A stretch of DNA of 64,000 bases from Chrysogorgia sp. JL179-B06. Taxonomy: Eukaryota; Cnidaria; Anthozoa; Scleralcyonacea; Chrysogorgiidae. Positions within the stretch are counted from its first letter, which is position 1; each line of letters opens with the position of its first letter. The translations under genes were made by a program, and so were the position numbers. Below are positions 39,671-50,721 of the stretch, piece by piece. The stretch is taken from positions 1,116,001 through 1,180,000 of the forward strand of contig JAYKKM010000226.1 of assembly GCA_035772405.1 (NCBI GenBank), given 5' to 3'. The notes beneath the pieces were generated by a model. The model saw nothing but the letters and a program-made list of their open reading frames with translations. It made no database searches and had not been told where the DNA came from.

Positions 39671-39737
39671 GAAAGAATAAAGGATTTGATGACGCGAGTG
39701 AACAAAGACAGAGAGGGAAATTGCCAGACATGGAAAG
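39671..39737 (+). CDS. IK: RED/IK protein exon before the transposon-bearing intron
   Basis: Encodes KNKGFDDASEQRQRGKLPDM plus E. It is weakly conserved, but its phases (one base in, two bases out) exactly fit the flanking exons at 38198-38306 and 49268-49403, and the spliced product reads into IYDEVGDY as in RED. Confidence 0.85.
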
Positions 39738-40126
39738 GTATATTAATTTTGCCTGTTACGGGTTGATCCGCGATTTCGGCACGGGTTGGTCCGCGATTTC
39801 AAAGAGAAACTGAAAGTAAACGCAAGTACATTGAACTTGAAAACAATCCAAAACAAAAATTGCTTAAATGTTTCAATGAATTGCACTGAAAAGTGGTACT
39901 CAAATTCTGTAAGATGAACTCAAATATACTGCAAGATGAGAGAAACACAAACAACGTTGGTAGAATGGATAACTTGCAAAGCCAAAGGACAAGAAAATAT
40001 GCTGTATTGACATTTATAGTTGAAGAGATAGTAGTTGTAAGCCTCTGTAGTATTAAGATTTAAGACGGCACACGCATCGCTATGCCACGTTGTGCATCAG
40101 TAGTCCCAGTTCCCCAGCGCCTGTTA
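39738..40126. other. Intron, short GGGTTGATCCGCGATTTC duplication only
   Basis: GGGTTGATCCGCGATTTC and GGGTTGGTCCGCGATTTC occur in tandem at about 39759-39803. Nothing else is recognised. Confidence 0.55.
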
Positions 40127-40862
40127 TTATTCGTACTATTGTATCACATTTGTACGTGTTTGAGCAAAGCTCGTACCCAGACTCCGCCCTCTGGGTTTAC
40201 TTTACTACCGTTATATTACTATAGCAAGTTACGACAAAATCTGTTTTAAATACACTGTAAATATTGCAATAAAATAAATAATAACTTACCCGCAGAGTAG
40301 TTGTTGTCTTTGTTGCTTTTTGGTACCGATTTCAAGTCATTTTGATGAATTTATACGAGTTTGAAAACCCGCCCTATATATAATATATATACACAGTAAA
40401 TAGAAAAGATGGAAGCTTTCATCACAATATCCAACGCCTCACACTCGATTGTCCCAAATCTCGTCGACAAAATTACGTCCGATCACATTCAAACTCCGCA
40501 ACTGTACAGTAAATTTCAAACTTTTGTTTTCACCAAGAGTAGAAACAGATTCTTTACGAGTCTAGAAACCATCAAAAAGTTGTCAAATTCTCCGTAAAAA
40601 ATCGAAGGCGCGTGACACTTACTATGTATATATAGGGCGGGTTTATTCATTAAAATTACTTGAAATCGTTACCAAAAAGCAACAACTACTCTTCAGGTAA
40701 GTTATTTTGTATTTTATTGCAATGTTTACAGTGTATTTAAAACAGATTTTGTCGTAACTTGTATAAATATAACGGTAGTAACCCAAACAGAGGGCGGAGT
40801 CTGGGTACGAATTTTGCTCAAACACGTACAAATATAGTGATACTAATAGTACAAATAATAAT
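40127..40862. mobile_element. Long-armed foldback element (~240-bp arms)
   Basis: 40127-40378 and 40631-40862 are inverted copies: for example GGGCGGGTTT at 40633 against AAACCCGCCC at 40363, AACAGATTTTGTCGTAACTT against AAGTTACGACAAAATCTGTT, and the TAACGGTAGTAA blocks. The ~250-bp centre carries a 62-residue frame (40409-40597) of no recognised family. Confidence 0.8.
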
Positions 40863-41100
40863 ACTGTTAATAATATAATAAATAATATAATATAACAATA
40901 TAATAAATAATATAATAATATAATATAATATAACAATATAATATAATAATATAATAAATAATATAATATAATAAATAATATAATATAATATAATATAATA
41001 TATAATATAATATAATATAATATAATATAATAATATAATAATATAATAATATAATAATATAATAATATAATATAATATAATAATATAATAATAGTAATAC
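40857..41100. repeat. TAATA/TATAA microsatellite
   Basis: About 240 bp of AATATAATAAT-type simple sequence directly after the foldback arm. It gives false open frames on both strands. Confidence 0.9.
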
Positions 41101-42157
41101 TAGTAGTACGATTTGGTCTTATGTGCTTAAACTTGCTTCCTACGCCCCTGTACGTAAGTATACTATTTCTCTTTTTTACATTATATTCAATTCTTTTGAA
41201 AACTTAGCAGCTTTCATATTTATTTATATAAATTTATTGACATATACCTGTTGTATGTTTGCTGTTTGTCACACAACTAAAATGGACTTAGCTTCACCAC
41301 AAGCTCAAACGATTATTGACGAAACCAGTATAATCAAGACTCTAACCCATAGTTATGTTTTTCATTGCATTCAAAGCTAATAAAATGCGAATGTAGTACA
41401 CTTCGCCTGTACATGTGTGATGTGTACAGAGTATACAAAAACCATGTAAAAAGACATTGTGAGAAAAATAGATTATCATGGCATACACGAGTTAGGCACA
41501 GGCTGTCTTTGATTTATTTCTTAAATAATGCCATTGTATAGGTTTAGTAATGACCAACATATTGACAAAAAGTCATTAGAAATTTCAAATATCAGTATAA
41601 AGATAATCTAATAATATTTTAAAGGGGAACTGTACTAAAAAAATTAATTAGTTTGAAATAAAAGGGCTTTAAGTATAATGGTTTGAAATGTTACTAGTTT
41701 TACGTTATCTGTTCTTGCACTCGTCACTTGCACTTTTCATTCTCGTATTTTATGCTTCTGGCCGCCGCCATTTTCGAGTTTGTTCGGCGGCTCAAGATTG
41801 ATGTACAGCGGTGGTTTTCTTTACAATTTTGACGTCATTGAGTGTTTGTCTTTTGTTCCTTGCACTCAAGTGATAGGCCGTGGGCCATGGACCAAAATTG
41901 TTTCGTTTCGTTGCACATGTATGGGAAATAAAAAAAACCAACAGAATCAGAATGCCTACTGCTATTTATATGCACAAAAAAAGTTCCCAAGAAAAATATT
42001 TGCCAGTTCTCGAGAAAACCTTATTCAAAGTTTACAAAAATCATGACGAGTTTTTGCCGCCGCCATTTTTAATAAAAGAATTCTGAGTGATGTTATTTAA
42101 CAAAATCAACTCTTCTCCCCTTTGCTCATGCGCAGTCTTATTCCAGCGAAAAAGAAA

Positions 42158-42646
42158 ATGTCGGTTTTCGAAGAGGAAAACAACTGTTTTAAGTCGGAAA
42201 TTTGTTCGTGTTTGATCCACTATACAGGAACAAAAGGTAGTTTGGTCCCTTTTACCAAAAAAAGATTTGAAACGTTTCGTTTTCGGCGTGAAGAGTGGCT
42301 TAGGTATGACGAAGTCGCTTCTGTGATAGCAGAACAATCACTCAAAGTTTGTCCTGAAGCAGAGAGTTCTGAAAACTGTGGTCAGTTTTTTTTTCATCCA
42401 AAATGCTATAGTGCATTTACGGATGTTTCTAAACTGAGAAGAGCCGAACAAAAGAAACTGACTGAGGATGATGCTGAGAAAGAAATTACCAAGCACATGA
42501 GCGAGGACACCGGGTCACCTAAACCAAAGCGACGTACTCGTTTGTCACAGCCATCAGAATTACATCCATGTAATGACTGCAGTACAAATGTGCTTCCGGA
42601 TGTTTGCATTATTTGTAAGCAGAAGAATTCTTATATCAGGGACAAG
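42158..42646 (+). CDS. Transposon nuclease-CXC gene, exon 1
   Basis: The likely ATG at 42158 (AAAATGTC) opens 163 codons; an in-frame ATG at 42128 is possible. It holds cysteine/histidine pairs typical of a small zinc-binding region: CFKSEICSCLIHY early, and CNDCSTNVLPDVCIICKQKN at the end. A KPKRRTR stretch may be a nuclear signal. It ends at AAG|GTAAGT in phase 0. Family not recognised. Confidence 0.75.
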
Positions 42647-42946
42647 GTAAGTCTCCTAACTTTGTTTTTTATTATCCGAAATGTTTATAAAGTGTCGAAA
42701 CGACGTCCATACTTAAGCTTTCTACTTTCTACTAAATATCTCGTGTTGGTCATAAAAATGTGATGTTAGTTAAAGAGCACCTAACCTCAAAAATGTTTTA
42801 TTATCTTATTTGGAATAACTTTTAAAATGATAAAGTAACTTTTTTTGAAGATTTTCGTTTCTTCGCTTTCTTTTTGAGATATATCAGTTTGTTTGATATG
42901 CAAACGGATTCAAACGGATCACCCAAAACGATATAAAGAGTTGGTC

Positions 42947-42982
42947 CTTATATACACACACACACACACATATATATATATA

Positions 42983-43016
<34 letters not shown>
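42947..43016. repeat. CA/TA dinucleotide repeat in transposon intron 1
   Basis: (CA)n followed by (TA)n at about 42953-43018; source of a false minus-strand frame. Confidence 0.9.
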
Positions 43017-43021
<5 letters not shown>

Positions 43022-43073
43022 CGCCGGACGAGGGGATTATTAATTTGAGTATTTGTTTTGCACAACTCATTAG

Positions 43074-44798
43074 AAATCCAAGAAAACCTCGCTGGACAAA
43101 ACGCACTTAGCAGAAACAATTGATTGTGGTCGTCTTCGTGAAGCTGCTGAGAGGAAAAACGATGAGTCAATATTGCATCACATTCGTGGTAAAGACTGTG
43201 TAGCCATAGAAGTAAGATACCACAAAAAGTGTTATAAATCATACACAAAATTCCTAGAGAATGAGGGACGTCAAGACAATTTGCCTGTAGAAAAACTATT
43301 TCTGAGATCTTACAATCTGTTTTGCAAGGATATAATAGAGGAGAAGATATTGAGAAAACACAATGTCTATTACTCAACCAAACTATTTGAAAAGTTTGTT
43401 TCCTATGTTTCAATGAATGAAGATGCTGATGCATCAAACTACCGTGCATCGAGACTGAAAAAGAGGTTGCAACAAGACTATCCCCAACTAGTGTTCTTCT
43501 CTCCCAACCGGCGTAACAAGAGTGAACTTGTCTACGGTGAATTTGTCAAAATTGGACACGTGCTAGAGAATATTGACTTAGAAAGTGCGAATGGTGAGTC
43601 GCCATTAGACTTGGAAACTGAGGACGACGAGATGGAGGAGTTGCAAGAAGACGGTCTCCAAAATGCTCCACAAGGGGAAAGTGAGTTGTCACAACTGTAT
43701 AAGATAGCTTTGTTACTGCGATCTTGCATACAGGAGGCAGGAACTTTCCCGGGAGTTTGGCCACCAACGTCAGCAGATATCAGCAATAAAGCAGCGAAAG
43801 AAATCACTCCAATTTTGTTGTACAATTTTCTAGCTTGGGTTCTGAATAAGTCAGATGAACCTACACTTGATGACTTTGTGCAACTGAAGAAATGTGAGGA
43901 TAGAAAGGTACTTTCGGTTGTACAAGATATGATTTTTATCATGCACAATGGACGGAAGACGACGCCAAAATCTGTTGCGCTCAGCATGGCTGTTAGACAA
44001 ATATCTGGTTGTTCAAGCATCATAGATATTTTGAATGGGTTTGGACACTGTGTTTCTCATTCAAGCACACTTCGACACGACACAGCATTGGCACAGATGA
44101 ATTTCAAGACAGGCATATCTCTCCCGAAAGAAATTTTGCCAAATAGACACACCATTCTCGTCTGGGATAATGACGATTTTGGCGAAGAAGCAAAGATATC
44201 AACACACATCACCAATGGAATAGCAATACAAGAAGAAAGAGCCGACGACATCATTCCAAAAGTGACTCTCCCAAGAAGCCGAAGTAAATCGCTCGCAGCT
44301 CCAGATACTGAGATTATTCCCTATGTTGTTGGCAAAAAGAAATCACCTAATCTGAAGTCAATTTGTAGCTCATTGGATCTCGAAGAAAGAGCCTACGTTG
44401 CCGTACAACAGTTAGCCGAAAAATGTGATTTTGCGTATGTTCTCCTTAAAATGCATTTCGGTGGTTGCTTGCCAGATTGGACAGGATTTAACACCTTGTT
44501 GTCTGCTGACAAAATTCCACGAGTTTCCAAGATTGGGTATTTGCCAGTAATAGATGCTTCACCGACAGAGTATTCCACCGTGCACACCATACTAAGTAAG
44601 AGTCGAGATATCGCGTTGCATTTGGGGATGGACTACATGATATTGGTATTTGATGAGGCGATCTATGCCAAAGCACAGCATGTAAGATGGAAGAACCCGG
44701 AATTTTTGAAGAAGTTTATTGTTCGTTTGGGGGATTTCCACGCTATCATGTCATTTTGTGGTGCGATTGGAAAGCTTTTTAGAGATGCAGGTCTTCAG
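43074..44798 (+). CDS. Transposon nuclease-CXC gene, exon 2
   Basis: 575 codons from the acceptor CTCATTAG to CAG|GTAAAG, phase 0. It begins KSKKTSLDKTHLAETIDCGR and continues with a conserved-looking HHIRGKDCVAIEVRYHKKCY motif (Cys/His-rich). Further on: FPGVWPPTSADISNKAAKEI, a GCSSIIDILNGFGHCVSHSS motif, and LVWDNDDFGEE, where acidic residues cluster. It ends with DFHAIMSFCGAIGKLFRDAG. The body resembles large uncharacterised genes scattered in marine invertebrate genomes, known to me only as a repeated family. Confidence 0.75.
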
Positions 44799-44986
44799 GT
44801 AAAGCACTAATTTAAACGACTAAGTTTTGTTTTTGAGGACATTTTATTTGTATTATAGTTTGTTGGTTATACAAAATTTGATTCAAAATTAAAGTTCTTA
44901 GCTTTACTAAATTCAGTATTTCTAAGCATCCGTGAAAATCATGTAATCTTATTAATATTGATCATGTAACTTTATTTGTTTTGTAG

Positions 44987-45329
44987 GACTTACTGATTGA
45001 ATCTGGCGTCATTGGAACAGGATCTGTGAAAGGAGCAATGAGCGGTAAGTTTTACAACGGCAGTACCCGCTGTCACAAGATAATGCATGAAGCCTTAGAA
45101 AGAGTCAGATTCCAGAAGTTCATGGATTCCTTGTCTCTTGAAAAACGCAAAGATATAGAAGACCATATATCAATGTTGAAAGACCTGTATCCTGCAGAGC
45201 ATCAATTTCAAGAATTACTAGAAGCACCGGGATTTGATGGTATCCTGACGCAGTATGGTTTGTTTATTGAAACGCATAAGAAAACCTGCCCAACGTTTTC
45301 ACTATGGAGTACTTATATTGATATTACAG
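44987..45329 (+). CDS. Transposon nuclease-CXC gene, exon 3
   Basis: Begins DLLIESGVIGTGSVKGAMSG after TTTTGTAG and ends ...SLWSTYIDIT in phase 1 before GTATAC. Fits directly to exons 2 and 4. Confidence 0.72.
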
Positions 45330-45489
45330 GTATACAATCTGTTAAATGTGTTAGTGTAAAATACATATATCGTTATAATTGTGATAGGTACATTTACGTT
45401 AGCCTAGAATTTCTTTACTTTTTGTGACTGCCGTAGTCCTCTTGTGATTTTTATTTAATTATATGTACCTTACTTATTTTGATGTATAG

Positions 45490-45657
45490 GTTTGATGATG
45501 AAGTTTATCCGCGCAACTAGACAAAGTGATTGGTTTCTTCATCTGTCGTCATTGAGATCTATGCTCCCGTGGTTCTTTGCAGCAGATCGAGTTAACTACT
45601 CAAGATATGGATCGGTATACTGGCTTGAAATGAACGCACTTGAAGAAACACACCCAG
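45490..45657 (+). CDS. Transposon nuclease-CXC gene, exon 4
   Basis: Encodes GLMMKFIRATRQSDWFLHLS, then MLPWFFAADRVNYSRYGSVY and LEMNALEETHP. Acceptor TGTATAG, donor CAG|GTATAG. Aromatic-rich and well formed. Confidence 0.72.
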
Positions 45658-45855
45658 GTATAGATAATATTTCCAACTGATTAATTATACATGCACATGT
45701 TACTAACCTTCTATTTGTAACAGGTGTTCGCGGCATATCCTAGCAAATCTGTTATCGACCGTTAGGGAGCAAATGCAAACCTGGCTTTACTCCGAGTCAA
45801 TGTAACATTTTTGTCATCATTTTTCTTGACCTTGTTGTGTTTATTCTTGTTTAGA

Positions 45856-46095
45856 TGCAGTTGAAAATCTGAGAAATCATTGGACAGTTCAGAGACAACG
45901 CCGATATGGTTTCTCTTCCATAGCTTGTGACCAAGCCATAGAACAGACGGCAAACAGAGATTCAAAAACAAAAGGAGGATTGATTGGTTTTACACTTAAT
46001 AAAGGTGCGGTTAATCGGTGGATGCTCTCCCAGTCAGAACGGTCCGCAATCACACGACAATGTCAAATAATGGCTGGTGCTATTAATGACGAAAG
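45856..46095 (+). CDS. Transposon nuclease-CXC gene, exon 5
   Basis: Encodes DAVENLRNHWTVQRQRRYGF, then SSIACDQAIEQTANRDSKTK and GGLIGFTLNKGAVNRWMLSQ. Acceptor TTGTTTAG, donor AAAG|GTAAAA. Start position may be off by one base. Confidence 0.7.
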
Positions 46096-46220
46096 GTAAA
46101 ATATTTGAAAATGTCAGAAATGGGAAGAAGACGTTAAGAGCTATCGTATAATAGTTGTTATGGTTAGTATATTATATTTCTTTAATTTACATATATTTTA
46201 TTCCTTAAACTTCGTTGCAG

Positions 46221-47465
46221 GAAACGTAAGAACTTGGATACAACTCAAAAAGAAAATTACGAGAAAGAAGTACAAAGCGTTATCTGCACGATTGAAAGTA
46301 TGGCAAACCCGTTTGACGTGGATCAGAGAAGCCTCATTCACCTGGCTAGTGGTGTGATAGCACCAGCTGCTGTTCAACGTGACCTACTTGGCGCAAAGTC
46401 TCTTGGCGAAGAGCGCTTCATGTCATTTGTGAAAGAAAATCTCCTAAGTGATACACCGGATTTGTTTGATACAATAAAAAAGACAAAACTTCAGACCTTT
46501 TCTTCAGGACTGAAACCAAGCAAGACATCCACTTCGAAAGGCAAAGAAATTTCTTTGAAAAGCTCAAGGAACCTTTGTGCTCGCCTCTTGCTCCTTGCGA
46601 AGAGCAGAGATATTGACATGAAGGTTGTTTTAAGCTATTCCCTCGGGCCGTATCCTTTGAGTCTTGCAACCGTAGATGGTACCCCTACGAAAACAGTAAA
46701 GGCAAATTTAATGCATATGCTTGAAGGACAGGCATCAGAATGCATACGCCATTTTGTTCTCCCCAACGGTGCTATAATGGTGGATGCTATGGCTTTATTA
46801 CAGGGTCTAACAAGAATTCCACCAACATTTGGCGAACTGTCTTCTTTTGTTTTATCACGGCTGTTATCTCTGGCGGCGTATCACAAAGCTTCACGCATAG
46901 ATTTTATTGCAGATCGGTACCCTGAACACAGCATTAAGAATAGCGAAAGAAGTAGAAGAGCTGCACAAGGTAGCACCCTTGTAAGTATATATGGAAAGAG
47001 TCAACCAACACAATGGAAAAAGTATCTGAGCAACGGGAAAAACAAAGAAGCCTTGATCTGTTTTATTGCCGACTGCTGGAAAGAATTGAAGTCAGAAGAT
47101 CTGTCTGGGTTGACCCTGTACGCTACGCGAGAAGAGAAGTGCTTGAAATTCTTTTCAACAAGTCAATCTACCATTGTGGTAACAACAGATGCTCCAGAGT
47201 TAGAAAGCGATCACGAAGAAGCTGATACCCGTTTGCTGCTCCATGCTAAACATGCATCTGACAGTGGTTATGCTATTGTCGCTATCAAAAGTCCAGACAC
47301 CGACGTGTTTTATTCTAATGGTAGCGATGCAACAGTATTTTTCTTCTGATCTGTTTTTTATAACCGGGAATCAAAATCAGTCAAGAATTCTTTCCGTTAA
47401 AGATGTGTGCGATAGTATGCCCCAGGACACATGTGACTTGATTATTGGTTTCCATGCATTTACCG
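46221..47465 (+). pseudogene. Transposon nuclease-CXC gene, exon 6 (FEN1/PIN-like motifs, frameshift near 47308)
   Basis: From the acceptor TTCGTTGCAG the frame runs KRKNLDTTQKENYEKEVQSV through ALLQGLTRIPPTFGELSSFV and VSIYGKSQPTQWKKYLSNGK to ELESDHEEADTRLLLHAKHA and IVAIKSPDTDVF. The EAD and the SPDTDV motif look like the acidic active-site residues of FEN1/PIN nucleases. Just after DVF, at a T-run at 47308-47311, the frame ends in 13 further codons and a stop, while a second frame continues sensibly (ILMVAMQQYFSSDLFF ... IIGFHAFTG) to the donor at 47465. One extra T explains this, so the copy is probably dead unless the T-run is a sequencing error. Confidence 0.7.
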
Positions 47466-47578
47466 GTAATTTATTTTACAATTAATTTTACAATTAATTT
47501 ACAATCCTATAATGCCTTCTTAAGTTGTCTATTGCTTACAAAATCGCGGTCTTTTAATTTGCTCTTTCGTTTTGACAG

Positions 47579-48192
47579 GTTGCGACTCCGTCAGTTCTTT
47601 TTATGGAAAAGGAAAAAGAAAAGCGTGGAAAGTAGCGACTGAAAATTTGAACGACAATGGAGCATTCAGATTGCTAGGAAATGAAGCTGATCCCACGGAA
47701 GCGTTGTATAAAGAATTAGTGGAATACGTCTGTGCTCTTTATGGCCATAAAGAAATGAAGTCTGTCAACGAAGTTCGATACTGTTTATTTTGCCTGGGAA
47801 GCTTTTCTGACGAATGCTTACCACCGAACAATGATTGTCTAGAGAAACACATCCAAAGAGCCAGTTACCAAGCATTTATCTGGAAGCGATGTTTAGTTGC
47901 ACGCATCTTGCCACCAAGTCCAGTGGGGAATGGTTGGGTCGTCATTGATGGTGAGCTAACAATACACTGGATGACCAGCAACGCCGCACCAGATCAGCTT
48001 TTGGAATTTGTACACTGTGGTTGCAAGAAAGGCTGTTCTTCTCAAAGATGTTCCTGTACTAAGGCTGGGCTTCGGTGCACGGAGCTTTGTAAATGCAAAA
48101 ATTGCACGAACACCGTGCCAGATGACACATCTGATGACGACGAATATTTGTATGACGAGTCAACATTGGACTTGGAAACTGACGATGTTTAA
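47579..48192 (+). CDS. Transposon nuclease-CXC gene, exon 7 (GCD motif and CXC domain)
   Basis: Begins at the TTTGACAG acceptor in phase 1 and reads GCDSVSSFYGKGKRKAWKVA, which resembles the GCDY...GIGPKRA segment (helix-two-turn-helix) of FEN1-type nucleases. The C-terminal part is a tesmin/TSO1-like CXC domain: CGCKKGCSSQRCSCTKAGLR then CTELCKCKNCTN, nine or more cysteines, known as a zinc-dependent DNA-binding fold. It ends in an acidic tail at TAA 48190-48192. Confidence 0.78.
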
Positions 48193-48824
48193 AACAGTCC
48201 ATTTTGTAAATAAATATAACATGACTTTTTTGAAATTTTAATCAAACGCCTATTACAACTATATAATGTTTTTTTAGTACAGTAAGCATGCAGTAACTGT
48301 ATATGTTGTGAATAAAAAATAGAGTGTTGCGTAGAAAGTATTTTTCATACCAAAGCGAAAAGATAGTGAGCTGCCAAGATCTTGAGCCAGGAAATGCTGG
48401 TATTTATTTTATTACAATACACTGTATTACTTTGAGGAAAAACTCTGCTCAAAACGTCGACGTCAGTGTCTCGTCGCTCGAAATCTAAGCAGTCCACCAA
48501 ATTTTCGCTTTGGTATAGCCTATATGATGGCTGATCATCTTATATATTACTTTGTAATATTCGCTTTAACTCGTGTACGAAAGTTTTTCCATGAACAGGG
48601 AACAATTATCAGGAAACTATTTTTAAGAAAAATTAAAATTCCAGCGTGAAAGTTCAGTATAGACAAGTCATTCAAGAAATGATTTATATTGAAACAAGAA
48701 TCTATCGAAACAATACCTTTTTAAAGATATAGCTCGCATTTCTGGAAGATTTTGATGTTTTTCTTGCTCCAGAATACTGATTTTATACTATTTAATTATT
48801 GCTGACGTCAGCATATTTTTAAAC
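48193..48824. other. Transposon 3' region, non-coding
   Basis: AT-rich DNA between the gene's stop and the right TIR. AATAAA-type signals occur (for example AATAAATATAAC near 48210 and AATAAAAAATAG near 48311). No other features recognised. Confidence 0.5.
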
Positions 48825-49267
48825 GTCGTGTTTCTCGTTAACTGACACGTTTTTTTCTTGGGAACTTTTTTTGGTCATCAAGTACCTATATTTCTATGCA
48901 TCAAGACAGAGAAAAAGTATTTCCCAGCGATGTGCTACGGAATTGTTTTTCTAGGCCTTTTTTCCCAACATGGCCCACGGCCTATGACGTCAAAATTGAA
49001 AAGCAACACCCGCTGGACCTCGAGTCTGAGCCGTAGAGCAAACTCGAAAATGGCGGCGTCCAAAAGCATAAAATACGAGCATGAAAACGTTATTTTTCGA
49101 GTACAAGAGCAGATACCGTAAAACTAGTAACATTTCTAAACATTATACTTAAAGCTCTTTTATTTAAAAGTAATTTATTTTTGAGTGCAATGGATTTTCT
49201 TTTTTATACTTGGAGAAGGTAGTGGTTTATGACATGACGATTTTTGTCAATTTTAAATTTTTGACAG

Positions 49268-49403
49268 TATTTATGATGAGGTTGGGGATTATAATCCAAA
49301 TCCTGGCTCTCGAGAGTCCTACACCAAGAAGTCTAAAGGTCTTGATCAGAAAAAAGAAAAACATGGCTACTTTGAAAAGAAAAGTAGTCAGAAAGAAAAT
49401 AAT
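49268..49403 (+). CDS. IK: RED/IK protein exon after the transposon
   Basis: Encodes IYDEVGDYNPNPGSRESYTK then KSKGLDQKKEKHGYFEKKSS, matching the RED segment with I-x-D-x-GDY followed by YFEK. Acceptor TTGACAG, donor AAT|GTAAGT, one base in and phase 0 out. Shows the 9.5-kb intron with the transposon is spliced normally in principle. Confidence 0.93.
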
Positions 49404-49814
49404 GTAAGTTCGTTAAGATTACATTTTTCCTTATTTTTCCTTACTAATGCACACAAGCTAGTTTTTCCTCAGATTCTGATCTGAAGTTATGGTTTTGAAG
49501 TATGATAAGTGTAACAATCGTGAGATTATTTAAGATGTTGACGAAGTTTATTAAACGAAGTTATTTAAGATTAAGACGAAGGATCTCTGTAAGACAAGTA
49601 TTTCTCTAACACAAAGACATCTGTGACATTACTCTAAGACAAGGGTGAGACGGACACATCTGTTTCGACAGACACCTCTAATTATAAAGACAGTTTTTTA
49701 AGACAACAATGCTGTAAGACAAGATACCAATGTAAAATTACCGCATGTCCAAGAGAAACACCACTTATATAGACGAATAATAAGTAATATTTGGCATTTC
49801 ACTCGATTAACCTG

Positions 49815-50096
49815 TATGTTCTAAGGATTTATCGTGAAGGGAAATTTCGAGTGTTGGAATATATACATTTTAAGACTAAACCGAAAAATGTTGCGAAGAA
49901 TGCAACGTCAAGGCCTCCGGTTGCAATTAAACCGACTCTGCGATGCTAGTGCATTGCTTTGACCACTAAGCTACTTCCAGCTGGAAGGCCTTGATGTTGC
50001 ATTTTTCGCAACTGGTCCCGGTTTGGTCTTAAAATGTATATATTGCAACACTCGAAATTTTCCTTCACTATAAATCCTTAGAACTTATATGCACGT
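49815..50096. mobile_element. MITE with inserted tRNA-like cassette
   Basis: The arms CTAAGGATTTATCGTGAAGG ... AATATATACATTTTAAGAC...AAACCG (left) and CGGTTTGGTCTTAAAATGTATATATT ... CCTTCACTATAAATCCTTAG (right) are inverted copies. The core on the minus strand reads TAGCTTAGTGGTCAAAGCA (tRNA A-box-like) and GTCGGTTTAATTGC (B-box-like). A smaller copy without this core is at 53509-53655. Confidence 0.8.
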
Positions 50097-50253
50097 ACGT
50101 GTCTCTTATACTAATGGTGTACATAATACAATTAAGCCAGTCTTCGTGATTGTACTCAAATCATAAACTGCAATAATTTTGCGTAGCTTTTCAACTTAAA
50201 CAAAAATGTGTAATAATTGACTATTATCTTTAACCTTGCTTTTTGTTTAATAG

Positions 50254-50275
50254 GAAGATGAACTCAGAAAACAAG
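50254..50275 (+). CDS. IK: RED/IK protein microexon (22 bp)
   Basis: Encodes EDELRKQ with one base left over. Acceptor GTTTAATAG, donor AAG|GTAACA. Very short, but its phases exactly fit exons 49268-49403 and 50479-50531. Confidence 0.7.
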
Positions 50276-50478
50276 GTAACATGACCAATTTAGGTGTTGT
50301 TGAATATTTTACTTTCTAAAATCAGAAAAAGCCAGAAAGAACTGGCTCAATCCATCATTACAATAACACTCAGTCTAACATTACATAGAAAGCCAATATT
50401 TTCCATAAAAATCGTAATGTGAATAGTTCCATTATTTATCACTACTATGAAGTAAAAAACCTTTTTTTAACGTTTTAG

Positions 50479-50531
50479 AAATTTCTGCAAAAGATTTTGC
50501 CAAGAATGTCACAAAGCAGTTTAGTGATAAG
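50479..50531 (+). CDS. IK: RED/IK protein exon
   Basis: Encodes EISAKDFAKNVTKQFSDK. Acceptor GTTTTAG, donor AAG|GTAAAT. Corresponds to the helical segment before the C-terminal part of RED. Confidence 0.85.
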
Positions 50532-50721
50532 GTAAATAGAGAATCTCATTAGTATTCATTCTCTCGCACCTACAACAACTGACCTCTGCATTAATATTAA
50601 TCCTGAACCCTCTCAGATTATTTCCCGAATTTTTTTTTCGATGAAGGCGTGCAAGGAGTGTTTGGAGTGCAAGGAATGTTTGGGGTGTTTTAGGAGGTTA
50701 ACAGGGGTGTGAGGAGCTATA

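Larger units (their letters stand above)
41620..49200 (+). mobile_element. ~7.6-kb DNA transposon with long imperfect TIRs, nuclease-CXC gene
   Basis: The left end, from about 41622 to 42025, is an inverted copy of about 48825-49200: AAATAAAAGGGCTTTAAGTA, GAAATGTTACTAGTTTTACG, CGCCGCCATTTTCGAGTTTG, AATTTTGACGTCAT, AGGCCGTGGGCCATG and AAAAAAAGTTCCCAAGAAAA all recur in mirror order, with indels. Between the TIRs is one seven-exon gene. The outer ends are diverged (left AGGGGAACTGTACT, right AGTGCAATGGATTT). A TTAA occurs at the left edge (41619-41622) but not clearly at the right, so superfamily and exact ends are unresolved. It lies in a RED intron in the same orientation. Confidence 0.8.

Noticed and set aside
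42919..43449. 176-residue minus-strand frame with a Tyr-Ile-rich tail
   Set aside because: It runs through a CA/TA microsatellite and antisense to exon 2 of the transposon gene.
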